From the NCBI GenBank assembly GCA_031257955.1, contig JAIRNQ010000158.1, forward strand, positions 1 through 6,480: a stretch of 6,480 nucleotides of DNA, read 5' to 3'. This stretch comes from Deltaproteobacteria bacterium. Lineage in GTDB: Bacteria > Desulfobacterota > Desulfarculia > Adiutricales > Adiutricaceae. Shown here in pieces: positions 1 to 5,499 of this stretch; positions within the stretch are counted from its first letter, which is position 1; every line of letters begins with the position of its first letter. The notes below the pieces were generated by a model. That model was given only the letters and a program-made list of their open reading frames with translations, was not told where the DNA came from and made no database searches. The position numbers were made by a program, and so were the translations under genes.

Positions 1-34
1 TTCCCTTGTTTACCAAGGCTAGCCAGGCTCCTTT

Positions 35-366
35 GTCTCTTGCGATAGCGTTAAAAGGCCTAACCTTTGGCAAGCCAATGCCTTGCCTATGCCCAGCCTA
101 CCGCCGGTGTCCCTGCCGATAGAGGTAAATAGCTTGGCCTTTGGTAAGCCTAGACCTAGCCTATGCCCAAACGACCCCCGGTGTCCCTGGCGATAGCGTT
201 AAATGGCTAGGCCTTTGGTAAGCCTAGGCCTTGCCTATGCCCAAACGACCGCCGGTGTCCCTGGCGATAGCCTTAAATGGCTAGGCCTTTGGTAAACCTA
301 GGCCTTGCCTATGCCTAAACGACCGCCGCCGTCCCTGGCGATAGCGGTAAATGGCTTGGTTTTTTT
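35..366. repeat. 74-bp tandem repeat array upstream of cbiM (about 4.5 units)
   Basis: Units begin at 35, 109, 183, 257 and 331, each starting GTCYCTKSCGATAG, with an exact 74-bp period. The fifth unit breaks off after about 30 bases and runs into a T-tract just before the cbiM leader. The units at 183 and 257 differ at about five positions; those at 35 and 109 are more diverged, so the copies nearest cbiM look youngest. Inside each unit are short dyads built from TAGGCC/GCCTA words around a TTTGGTAA core. Bases 1-34 may be a still more degraded unit, and the array may extend beyond the left edge. No gene is supported here, and I see no recognisable riboswitch. Any promoter of the operon must lie within or upstream of the array. 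Confidence 0.93.
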
Positions 367-370
367 GTGA

Positions 371-397
371 CATCGATAACCCTTGTCTTTGTCGATG
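371..397. promoter_or_regulatory. Inverted repeat just upstream of cbiM (possible operator)
   Basis: CATCGA (371-376) is repeated in inverted orientation as TCGATG (392-397), separated by 15 nt and followed 8 nt later by the cbiM ribosome binding site. The position suits an operator or a small leader hairpin. It does not resemble the NikR operator (GTATGA-N16-TCATAC) as I know it. Short dyads like this arise by chance, so the regulatory reading is weak. Confidence 0.25.
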
Positions 398-405
398 CTT
401 TATTC

Positions 406-412
406 GGGGAGG
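406..412 (+). promoter_or_regulatory. Ribosome binding site that fixes the cbiM start
   Basis: GGGGAGG lies 5 nt before GTG 418. It favours that GTG over the upstream in-frame GTG at 367, which is preceded only by a T-tract. The resulting Met-His N-terminus is what the family requires. Confidence 0.85.
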
Positions 413-417
413 AAAAC

Positions 418-1068
418 GTGCATATTTTTGAGGGAGTGCTTTCGATGCCGGTACTCGTCACCGGCGGCGTCGTAACGGCGGCCGGCGTGGTTGCGGGCTT
501 ACGAAAAATCAACAACGATAACCTGCCGAAGGTGGCGGTCATGACGGCCGCTTTCTTTACCGCCTCGTTCATCCACATAAACGTTGGGCCAAGCACGGTA
601 CATCTGATGCTAAATGGGCTTATAGGACTGATGATGGGTTGGGTAGCCTTTCCCATCGTGCTTATAGGGCTTTTAATCCAGGCCCTGCTCTTCCAGTACG
701 GAGGCCTGACCACGCTTGGGATAAATACCCTAAACGTGGCCGGACCGGCTGTGTTGTTTGGCTACGTCTTCAACAAAATGATCTTTAGCCCAGTACCCTT
801 TACCAGCACCGTCGGGGCTTTCGGGGCCGGTTTTTGTGCCATCGCCTTGACCGCCGTCATGGTTTTCCTGGCCCTTATCCTGACCGATCCCGTCAAGTAC
901 AAAGTATCCGCCTACACCATCTTGGCGTCACACGTCCCGGTTATGTTTATCGAGGGTTTTGTGGCTCTCCTTTGCGTCCGGTTCCTGAAAAAAGTTAAAC
1001 CGGAACTCCTGCGCAACCCCTTGGGTGACAACCGACGGACCGCGGCCCCGGCCCCATACCAAAGTTAA
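418..1068 (+). CDS. cbiM: Nickel/cobalt ECF transporter S-component CbiM/NikM
   Basis: This is the substrate-binding integral membrane subunit of an ECF-type importer for Ni2+ or Co2+, 216 aa from the GTG start. The protein begins MHIFEGVLS. In this family Met1-His2 forms part of the buried metal site, so an N-terminally extended start at 367 would be non-functional. Further hallmarks are FIHINVGPSTVHL (residues 51-63, with H53 and H62), GGLTTLGINTLN (95-106) and HVPVMFIEG (172-180). About six hydrophobic segments are visible. The hydrophilic tail from about residue 198 (NPLGDNRRTAAPAPYQS) is poorly conserved, and its last codons show a short CCAAAGTT match to the repeat that follows. It is the first gene of the operon, with cbiQ 245 nt downstream. 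NikL/NikK genes downstream suggest the nickel-type subgroup (nikM would then be the better name), but metal specificity cannot be read from the sequence alone. Confidence 0.96.
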   Translation: MHIFEGVLSMPVLVTGGVVTAAGVVAGLRKINNDNLPKVAVMTAAFFTASFIHINVGPSTVHLMLNGLIGLMMGWVAFPIVLIGLLIQALLFQYGGLTTLGINTLNVAGPAVLFGYVFNKMIFSPVPFTSTVGAFGAGFCAIALTAVMVFLALILTDPVKYKVSAYTILASHVPVMFIEGFVALLCVRFLKKVKPELLRNPLGDNRRTAAPAPYQS

Positions 1069-1097
1069 AACTCAGGCGCGAGGCCTATTATCGCCAT

Positions 1098-1253
1098 TAT
1101 TGCCGGCCAAAGTTCCCGACCGAGCCGGTTGTTTTATAGTCAATGGCCAAAACCAAGTCGCCATTATTGTGCCAATATTGCCGGCCAAAGTTCCCGACCG
1201 AGCCAGTTGTTTTATAGTCAATAACTCAAATCAAGTCTCAACATTTTTACGAT
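1098..1253. repeat. 78-bp direct duplication between cbiM and cbiQ
   Basis: Two copies start at 1098 and 1176. The first 47 bases of each (TATTGCCGGCCAAAGTTCCC and following, to TATAGTCAAT) differ at one position (GCCGG versus GCCAG). The remaining 31 bases are alignable but diverged. A shorter matching word, CCAAAGTT, also occurs at 1059-1066, over the cbiM stop codon. The repeat fills most of the 245-nt gap. The 78-bp period is a multiple of three, so one frame stays open across it and repeats a peptide containing LPAKVPDRA. That frame has no ribosome binding site and is not called as a gene. Confidence 0.92.
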
Positions 1254-1313
1254 TATTATCCACCAAAACGAGGTGCGCCCGTATTTTCCCTTACTCGGAG
1301 CGGCAAAGTAAGT

Positions 1314-2102
1314 ATGGCTGAAAGCGAAAACACGGCATCGGCGCCGTTTCAAGAAAACCGTGGCCAGGAAATCTCCCCCCTATCCAGGGTGGACGCCAGG
1401 GCCAAGATTATCTGCGCCGTTCTTTGGTCGCTGATGGTTAGCTGGCTCTCCGATATACCCGGTGCCTTGGTGGCCTTGGCCGCATCGACGCTGATGATCG
1501 CCTTAGCCCGGTGGCCTCGCCGGAACCTCATTAACCGCCTTCTGACCGTAAACATGTTCTTTCTGTTTATGTGGCTAATGTTGCCGTTCTCTTTCTCCAG
1601 TCCCGGTCGAGAGGTTACCCGTCTGGGTCCGCTGGTGGTAACCAGGGAAGGGCTGGATCTGGCCAGCCTTTTAACCCTTAAGGGCAATGCCATCGTGCTG
1701 ATGGTTCTCGCCCTTTTGGGCACCAGCCCCATGTACATACTGGCAGCCGCTGGCCGCAAGCTAAAGTTTCCGGAAAAGTTGGTCAGCCTCTTTCTTTTAA
1801 CGGTCAGATACTACCAAGTCATTTTCAAGGAATACCAACGCCTACGTAAAGCCATGAGAGCCAGGGGATTTAAGTTGGGCCTTAGCCGGAACTGCCTCAG
1901 GGGCGTTTCCAATTTGGTAGGCAGCCTTTTGGTGAGGAGCTTCGATCGGGCCGATCGGGTCCACCGGGCCATGGTTTGCCGCGGCTACTCCGGCATTATC
2001 TGGGTCCGGGCCGAGTTCAAATACACCAAAACCGATTTGGTCTTCGTTTTCTCGATGATGATTCTTTTCGCCATTGTGGGAGGTAGCGATTGGAAACCCT
2101 AA
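1314..2102 (+). CDS. cbiQ: ECF transporter transmembrane T-component CbiQ/NikQ
   Basis: This is the membrane scaffold that couples the S-component to the ATPase, 262 aa. The N-terminus carries the family signature SPLSRVDARAKII (residues 21-33), followed by hydrophobic segments at about 33-64, 78-92 and 118-146 and a C-terminal segment at about 240-256. The cytoplasmic coupling helices contain the two Ala-Arg-Gly-type motifs: AMRARGF (180-186), and AMVCRGY (219-225), where Cys replaces the usual Ala. These sit in the grooves of the ATPase dimer in known ECF structures. The ATG start has only a weak, distant GGAG (1297-1300), so initiation may be inefficient. The 3' end overlaps cbiO by 13 nt, consistent with translational coupling of the T and ATPase subunits. 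Confidence 0.95.
   Translation: MAESENTASAPFQENRGQEISPLSRVDARAKIICAVLWSLMVSWLSDIPGALVALAASTLMIALARWPRRNLINRLLTVNMFFLFMWLMLPFSFSSPGREVTRLGPLVVTREGLDLASLLTLKGNAIVLMVLALLGTSPMYILAAAGRKLKFPEKLVSLFLLTVRYYQVIFKEYQRLRKAMRARGFKLGLSRNCLRGVSNLVGSLLVRSFDRADRVHRAMVCRGYSGIIWVRAEFKYTKTDLVFVFSMMILFAIVGGSDWKP
2078..2083 (+). promoter_or_regulatory. Ribosome binding site inside cbiQ that fixes the TTG start of cbiO
   Basis: GGGAGG lies within the last codons of cbiQ, 6 nt before TTG 2090. No ATG or GTG lies near the position where the conserved N-terminus (ISIRNLTFAYD) begins, so the TTG start is well supported. Confidence 0.8.
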
Positions 2103-2782
2103 TCTCGATAAGGAATCTTACTTTCGCCTACGACCGGAGAGAAATATTTAAAGACTTTTCCTTCGAGTTCCAGGCCGGACAACGGACGGGACTGGTGGGC
2201 AGCAACGGGAGCGGCAAGTCGACTTTGCTTCAGCTGATCATGGGTTTGTTAAAGCCCTCGGCCGGGGAGATTGAGCTCTTCGGAAAACTTTGCCGATCGG
2301 AAAACGATTTTCGGGAGGCCAGGCTGCAAATTGGTTTCGTCTTCCAGGACGCCAACGATCAGCTCTTTTGCCCCACTGTCGGCGACGATCTGGCCTTTGG
2401 TCCCCTGAACATGGGTAAAACTATGGCCGAGGCGGACGCCATGGTTGACGAGACCCTGGAACTCTTAAACCTTAGCTCTTTCAAAGAACGGGTCACCTAC
2501 GGTCTCTCCGACGGCGAGAAAAAACTGGTGGCCATGGGGACGGCCCTGGCCATGAAACCTAAGGCTCTCATACTGGACGAGCCCACCACCTGCCTGGACG
2601 AGGAAGCCTGCGACCGAATCGCCAAAGTGCTTATGGATTGCGGCTTGCCTTATCTGGTGGTGGCCCATGATCGCGACTTTCTTGACCGGGTCGTGACCAA
2701 CGCGATCAGACTCAAAGACGGGCAGATAGTGCCCGAACCGCTCCGCGCGCCCAACGCCCGGACCGGAAACCAAGCGGCTTAA
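2090..2782 (+). CDS. cbiO: ECF transporter ATP-binding protein CbiO/NikO
   Basis: This ABC ATPase powers metal uptake at the cytoplasmic face; it is 230 aa and starts at TTG. The motifs are in order: A-loop Tyr in LTFAYD (10-15), Walker A GSNGSGKST (37-45), Q-loop FVFQDANDQLF (83-93, Q86), signature LSDGEKK (139-145), Walker B ALILDEPTTCLD (159-170, D163 and E164), and H-loop VAHDRDF with H193. The FQDANDQLF segment is typical of the ECF/CbiO branch. The signature has Asp in place of the second residue of the usual LSGGE, a variation seen in some ABC proteins; whether it affects activity is unknown. A single ATPase gene implies a homodimer, as in CbiMQO systems. The gene overlaps cbiQ by 13 nt, and its last codons (QAA, stop) run into the first unit of the 39-bp array. 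Confidence 0.96.
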   Translation: METLISIRNLTFAYDRREIFKDFSFEFQAGQRTGLVGSNGSGKSTLLQLIMGLLKPSAGEIELFGKLCRSENDFREARLQIGFVFQDANDQLFCPTVGDDLAFGPLNMGKTMAEADAMVDETLELLNLSSFKERVTYGLSDGEKKLVAMGTALAMKPKALILDEPTTCLDEEACDRIAKVLMDCGLPYLVVAHDRDFLDRVVTNAIRLKDGQIVPEPLRAPNARTGNQAA

Positions 2783-3165
2783 GGCCAACTACGGTCGCCG
2801 CCCGTAATCCAGGCGACATAAGGGCCAAGATAGACCAGGCGCGTTACCCAAACAAACTACTGTCAAAAACGACAATGTCTCAAAATCCAAACGTTGTAAG
2901 GATAATCATTTACGATGGCAACTTAATCCGTAAATCATAAGACCAAAGATTGACTAGGCACTATAGATAACCGTCTAACGTCAAAACCGAGACCGGATAG
3001 AAAAACTAACGGTTGAGGTCAAACGCCGCGCCAAACCCGTATCGCAAACGGCTTTTGACCAACGACGGTACCGGCCAGAAATCCATACGGCTAAAGGCCA
3101 GAGACGGGCAAAGCCCGAAAACTTAGCGGCCCAAGGCCAAAGACGGGCGCAGCCCAAGAAATAGC
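2775..3165. repeat. Ancient 39-40-bp tandem array, about ten units, filling the cbiO-nikL gap
   Basis: Units can be laid out at 2775, 2814, 2854, 2893, 2932, 2971, 3010, 3049, 3088 and 3127. All are 39 bp except the second, which has one extra base. The rough consensus is CGGCTNAAGGCCAAAGACGG followed by GNNNNGCCCGNAATCCAAA. The units at 3088 and 3127 match well and can form a small GGGC-NNN-GCCC hairpin (for example 3105-3117). The unit at 2775 is also close to consensus. The middle units (about 2854-3008) are AT-rich and heavily diverged, so the periodicity there was recognised by column alignment and is less certain. No gene or terminator is visible, so transcription probably continues into nikL. 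Confidence 0.72.
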
Positions 3166-3177
3166 CAGGGGAGGAAC

Positions 3178-3771
3178 ATGCCCATACCTAAATTCAGAAG
3201 CCGTTTTATCCGTTCGCTCGCTGCCGTTTTGGCCTTGTCAATCCTGGGCCCAGCTTTCCTTTACGCCCACGGGGTTACCTGGGATTACAGCGCTAGGCAA
3301 AGTTACGGCCTAAGGTTTTCCTATGACGACGACACGGCCATGAAATTCTCCGAAGTCAAAGTCTACGGCCCCAACGATCCCGAGAAACTCAGCCAAGTCG
3401 GGCGTACCAACGAAAGCGGCCACTTCGCTTTCGTGCCCCCAGAAGACGGCCAATGGCTAATCACCTCCGACGACAACAACGGCCATTTAGCCAAGGCTGA
3501 GCTTACCATAAAAACCGAGCCGGCCCCGGCCGTAGGTAGCGCCACCGAAGGGAACGAGGCCGCCCCGGCCGGACAAGCCGCCCAAGCCCCCCTAGTTAAC
3601 CTGGAAAAGGTAATCGGCCAAGCCACCAAACCCTTGAAGATTGGTTTGGTCATAAGTATTTTCCTAAACCTGGCCCTGGGTTTTAAAGTTTTTGGAGGCA
3701 AGAAGGGTGCCGGGAAGAACCCGGGGGAAGCGGGACAAAACGCCAGTCCCCAAGCCCCAAGCGGCAAATAG
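3178..3771 (+). CDS. nikL: NikL-like accessory protein of the nickel ECF transporter (signal peptide, beta domain, C-terminal membrane anchor)
   Basis: This 197-aa protein probably sits on the outer face of the cytoplasmic membrane as an accessory component. A signal peptide is visible: basic n-region with K5, R7, R9 and R12, hydrophobic core about 14-28, and likely cleavage after A30 in LYA-HGV. The mature protein would then begin with His31, as expected for NikL-type components. Residues about 40-112 look like a small Ig-like or carboxypeptidase-regulatory-like beta domain (VYGPNDPEKL, GRTNESGHFAFVPPEDGQW). An Ala/Pro/Glu-rich linker (about 113-138) follows, then one membrane helix (about 153-171) and a Gly/Lys-rich cytoplasmic tail. 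The last 20 codons (A178-K197) are encoded by a diverged first unit of the 59-bp array, so the tail is probably not conserved. ATG 3178 follows a strong AGGGGAGG (3167-3174). The family call rests on architecture and operon context. Confidence 0.8.
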   Translation: MPIPKFRSRFIRSLAAVLALSILGPAFLYAHGVTWDYSARQSYGLRFSYDDDTAMKFSEVKVYGPNDPEKLSQVGRTNESGHFAFVPPEDGQWLITSDDNNGHLAKAELTIKTEPAPAVGSATEGNEAAPAGQAAQAPLVNLEKVIGQATKPLKIGLVISIFLNLALGFKVFGGKKGAGKNPGEAGQNASPQAPSGK

Positions 3772-4055
3772 CCGGGTGACCAAGCCCACGGGACAAACGA
3801 CCGGACGGGTAAGACCCAAGCGCCAAATTGCCGGGCGACCAAGCCCACGGGACAAACGACCGGACGGGTAAGACCCAAGCGGCAAATTGCCGGGTGACCA
3901 AGCCCACGGGACAAACGACCGGACGGTAAGACCCAAGCGGCAAATTGCCGGGTGACCAAGCCACGGGGCAAATGACCGGACGGGTAAGACCCAAGCGGCA
4001 AATTGCCGGGCGGGTATACCCATGGGGCAAATGACCGGACGGGTAAGACCCCGTC
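3709..4055. repeat. 59-bp tandem array starting inside the 3' end of nikL
   Basis: Units begin with GCCGGG at 3709 (diverged, 62 nt, coding), 3771, 3830, 3889, 3947 (the last two 58 nt, each with one deletion) and 4005 (partial, ending about 4055). The inner copies are nearly identical, so this array is the youngest-looking in the window. Each inner unit holds GGGT-AAG-ACCC, and most junctions form the 13-bp dyad CGGCAA-A-TTGCCG (for example 3880-3892). The nikL stop TAG (3769-3771) falls exactly at a junction, where the other copies read TTG. The last partial unit ends in a 6-bp hairpin, GACGGG-TAAGAC-CCCGTC (4038-4055). Long open frames on both strands here are by-products of the repeats. 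Confidence 0.95.
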
Positions 4056-4233
4056 TAAAGCGACGCCTGCGTCCGGCTTAACCAGATATAAATCAAGTCG
4101 TCCGATGGCTCTATATCCATCCCTATTCGGCGCGACTGTCAAGTTCTATACGAGGGGCACCATAATGGCGTCCCTCAAAGTGAGGCCTTTTGGCCCCACA
4201 AAGTTATCATCATGTTTCAAAGGAGAAAGGTTT
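4056..4233 (+). other. Leader of nikK, no gene
   Basis: This is unique sequence between the 59-bp array and nikK. It contains a small hairpin, GATGG-N8-CCATC (4104-4121), an isolated TATAAA (4087-4092) without a convincing -35 partner, and the nikK ribosome binding site AAAGGAG (4219-4225). The frame stays open upstream from 4003, but that extension translates the repeats and has no signal-peptide character, so it is not coding. Confidence 0.6.
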
Positions 4234-5022
4234 ATGATTAAAACCGTTTTTAAGGCTATGTGTCTAATAGCCGCCCTGGCTTTCGTTTTCGCGCCCATGG
4301 CTTCCGCCCACGAGATTTGGGCCACGGCCGAGAACCCCACCGCCGGACAACCCTTGGTTGGCATTTTGGGCTACGGCCATGACTTCCCCCACGGCGAAGA
4401 AATCGCCGCCGAGAGGGTGTCCATATTCTTTCCCCTGGATATCTTGAACGCCAAGGGCGAAAAGCTGGCCACCAAGGCCGGGGACAAGAATTATATCTTC
4501 ATCACCGAGGAACCGGTTCAGGAAGGCACTTACCTACTGCTTACCGGATATAAACCAACCTTCTGGAGCTACACCCCTGAAGGCTCGGTCATGAAAGCCA
4601 AAAACGAGACCCCCGGCGCCACCTCCTGCGAACAATACTCCAGGTTTGCCAAAGGCGTTATCAACATCGGCGCGGCAGCGGACGATTTCGTGACCAAGCC
4701 CGTTGGCAACAAGCTTGAGATCGTGCCCCTAGTCAACCCGGGTAAGGTTAAAGTTGGCGGGGATCTTCCCCTGCAAGTGTTAAACGACGGCAAGCCCCTG
4801 GCCAAGGCCACGGTCAAGGGGACCCTGGAAGGCAACAAGTATCAGGAAGACGGTAACCGCGATTTTCTGGCCGTGACCAACGATGAGGGTAAATTCACCA
4901 TGAGCCCGATCAAAGACGGCTTGTGGACCCTGGTCGTTGAAGTAAAATCCGACTACCCCGACAAGGCCGTCTGCGACGATCTGGCCGCCGACGCCACCTT
5001 GACCTTCACCATCCCCAAATAA
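4234..5022 (+). CDS. nikK: NikK-like periplasmic DUF4198 protein of the nickel ECF transporter
   Basis: This 262-aa secreted protein probably binds or hands over metal to the CbiM/NikL complex outside the membrane. ATG 4234 follows AAAGGAG with 8-nt spacing and gives a clean signal peptide: K3 and K7, hydrophobic core about 9-22, cleavage at ASA-HEIW. The mature protein starts at His26, as is usual for DUF4198 (the AHE motif). The signature GYGHDFPHGEE (46-56) supplies H49, H53, E55 and E56 as candidate metal ligands. LEIVPLVNP (161-169) and the C-terminal Ig-like part with LNDGKPLAKATV (183-194), TNDEGKF (215-221) and GLWTLVV (229-235) complete the family pattern. C132 and C247 could form a disulfide. 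No transmembrane anchor is visible. It is the last gene of the operon, directly before a terminator. Confidence 0.9.
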   Translation: MIKTVFKAMCLIAALAFVFAPMASAHEIWATAENPTAGQPLVGILGYGHDFPHGEEIAAERVSIFFPLDILNAKGEKLATKAGDKNYIFITEEPVQEGTYLLLTGYKPTFWSYTPEGSVMKAKNETPGATSCEQYSRFAKGVINIGAAADDFVTKPVGNKLEIVPLVNPGKVKVGGDLPLQVLNDGKPLAKATVKGTLEGNKYQEDGNRDFLAVTNDEGKFTMSPIKDGLWTLVVEVKSDYPDKAVCDDLAADATLTFTIPK

Positions 5023-5053
5023 CCGCAACCTAAATTGCCTTGACTAACCAAAG

Positions 5054-5089
5054 CCGGTTCCGGGTCGCCAAACCCGGGACCGGTTTTTT
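5054..5089 (+). terminator. Intrinsic terminator ending the transporter operon
   Basis: CCGGTTCCGGGT (5054-5065) pairs with ACCCGGGACCGG (5072-5083) over 12 bp with one G-U pair and a 6-nt loop, CGCCAA. Six Ts (5084-5089) follow directly. It lies 31 nt after the nikK stop codon. Confidence 0.93.
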
Positions 5090-5359
5090 CAATTGTCTTG
5101 CGACGCGGTCGCTGGGTTGGCCAACCAAAGGCGGGGCGCAAGGGGTTTTCTCGGGCGCGGCGCCCTGAAACCACTGGCCAGTGCCGGCTGGCCGGAAAGG
5201 CTTGCCATTGTCGCGTCTAAGGGGATCCGGAACCCAAAACAACTATCGGGGGCCCAGTCGATCGCCATAATTGTCATCCAAACCTCTATAACGCCTAAAC
5301 TGTTTACTAACCGCTTAACAAATCAACAAAATAGCTAAGGTTTACGGCGATTATTCCCC
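5090..5359. other. Gene-free stretch with three clustered palindromes
   Basis: I find no supportable gene here; an open frame at 5093-5338 has no ribosome binding site and no family features. Three strong dyads lie within 70 bp: GGTTGGCCAACC (5115-5126, perfect), GGGCGC-G-GCGCCC (5153-5165) and CACTGGCCAGTG (5172-5183, perfect). None has a T-tract, so they are not ordinary terminators. From about 5260 to 5340 the sequence becomes AT-rich and featureless. Confidence 0.5.
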
Positions 5360-5467
5360 GAAAACGTTAACGGAGGTCAGCCCCTGGCCAAGGTCGCGGT
5401 AAAGTGTGCCTTCAAGGCCGTCCGCTTCGATCTGGCCGGCTGTCCAGCCGGCGAACCGGTGGGCTAA
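5360..5467 (+). pseudogene. Possible relic of a second DUF4198 (NikK-like) gene
   Basis: In one frame this reads ENVNGGQPLAKVAVK and ends at TAA 5465-5467. It aligns with NikK residues 181-195 (LQVLNDGKPLAKATVK), sharing N, G, PLAK and VK at matching positions. The DNA also shares an identical 15-mer, AGCCCCTGGCCAAGG (5379-5393 here, 4793-4807 in nikK). Only about 35 codons survive. A stop codon (TAA 5336-5338) precedes it in frame, and there is no start or ribosome binding site. The part after the PLAK motif (CAFKAVRFDLAGCPAG) is not similar to NikK of this operon, which suggests a diverged paralogue rather than a recent duplication. A hairpin, GCCGGCT-GTCC-AGCCGGC (5435-5452), lies inside. 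The match is short, so chance or convergence remains possible. Confidence 0.45.
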
Positions 5468-5499
5468 CCCGGAGGCTAGCTTTGTTACCGGTGTGTGGC

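Noticed and set aside
35..366. CRISPR array
   Set aside because: The units are contiguous 74-bp tandem repeats with no unique spacers, and no cas genes are present. The same applies to the other three arrays.
367..417. Upstream GTG start for CbiM, adding 17 residues
   Set aside because: It has no ribosome binding site and would bury the essential Met1-His2 N-terminus behind an extension.
109..417. Cobalamin riboswitch upstream of cbiM
   Set aside because: Such a switch is common upstream of cobalt transporters, but I find no B12-box (GCCACTG-like) sequence. The region is tandem repeat.
1025..1321. 98-codon plus-strand frame between cbiM and cbiQ
   Set aside because: It starts at a GTG inside cbiM without a ribosome binding site, runs through the 78-bp repeat and ends inside cbiQ. 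It is best explained by the repeat length being a multiple of three.
3363..4142. Long minus-strand open frames (259, 119 and 115 codons) with repeated peptides such as RQFAAWVLP
   Set aside because: They translate the 59-bp array and the complement of nikL. A 59-bp period shifts frame at every unit, which produces similar frames in all three phases. There is no ribosome binding site or family resemblance.
4003..4233. N-terminal extension of NikK by 77 codons
   Set aside because: The extension reads through the array end and leader. The ATG at 4234 has a good ribosome binding site and gives a proper signal peptide.
5093..5338. 81-codon plus-strand frame and overlapping minus-strand frames after the terminator
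   Set aside because: There is no ribosome binding site and no recognisable family. The sequence consists of palindromes and AT-rich filler.
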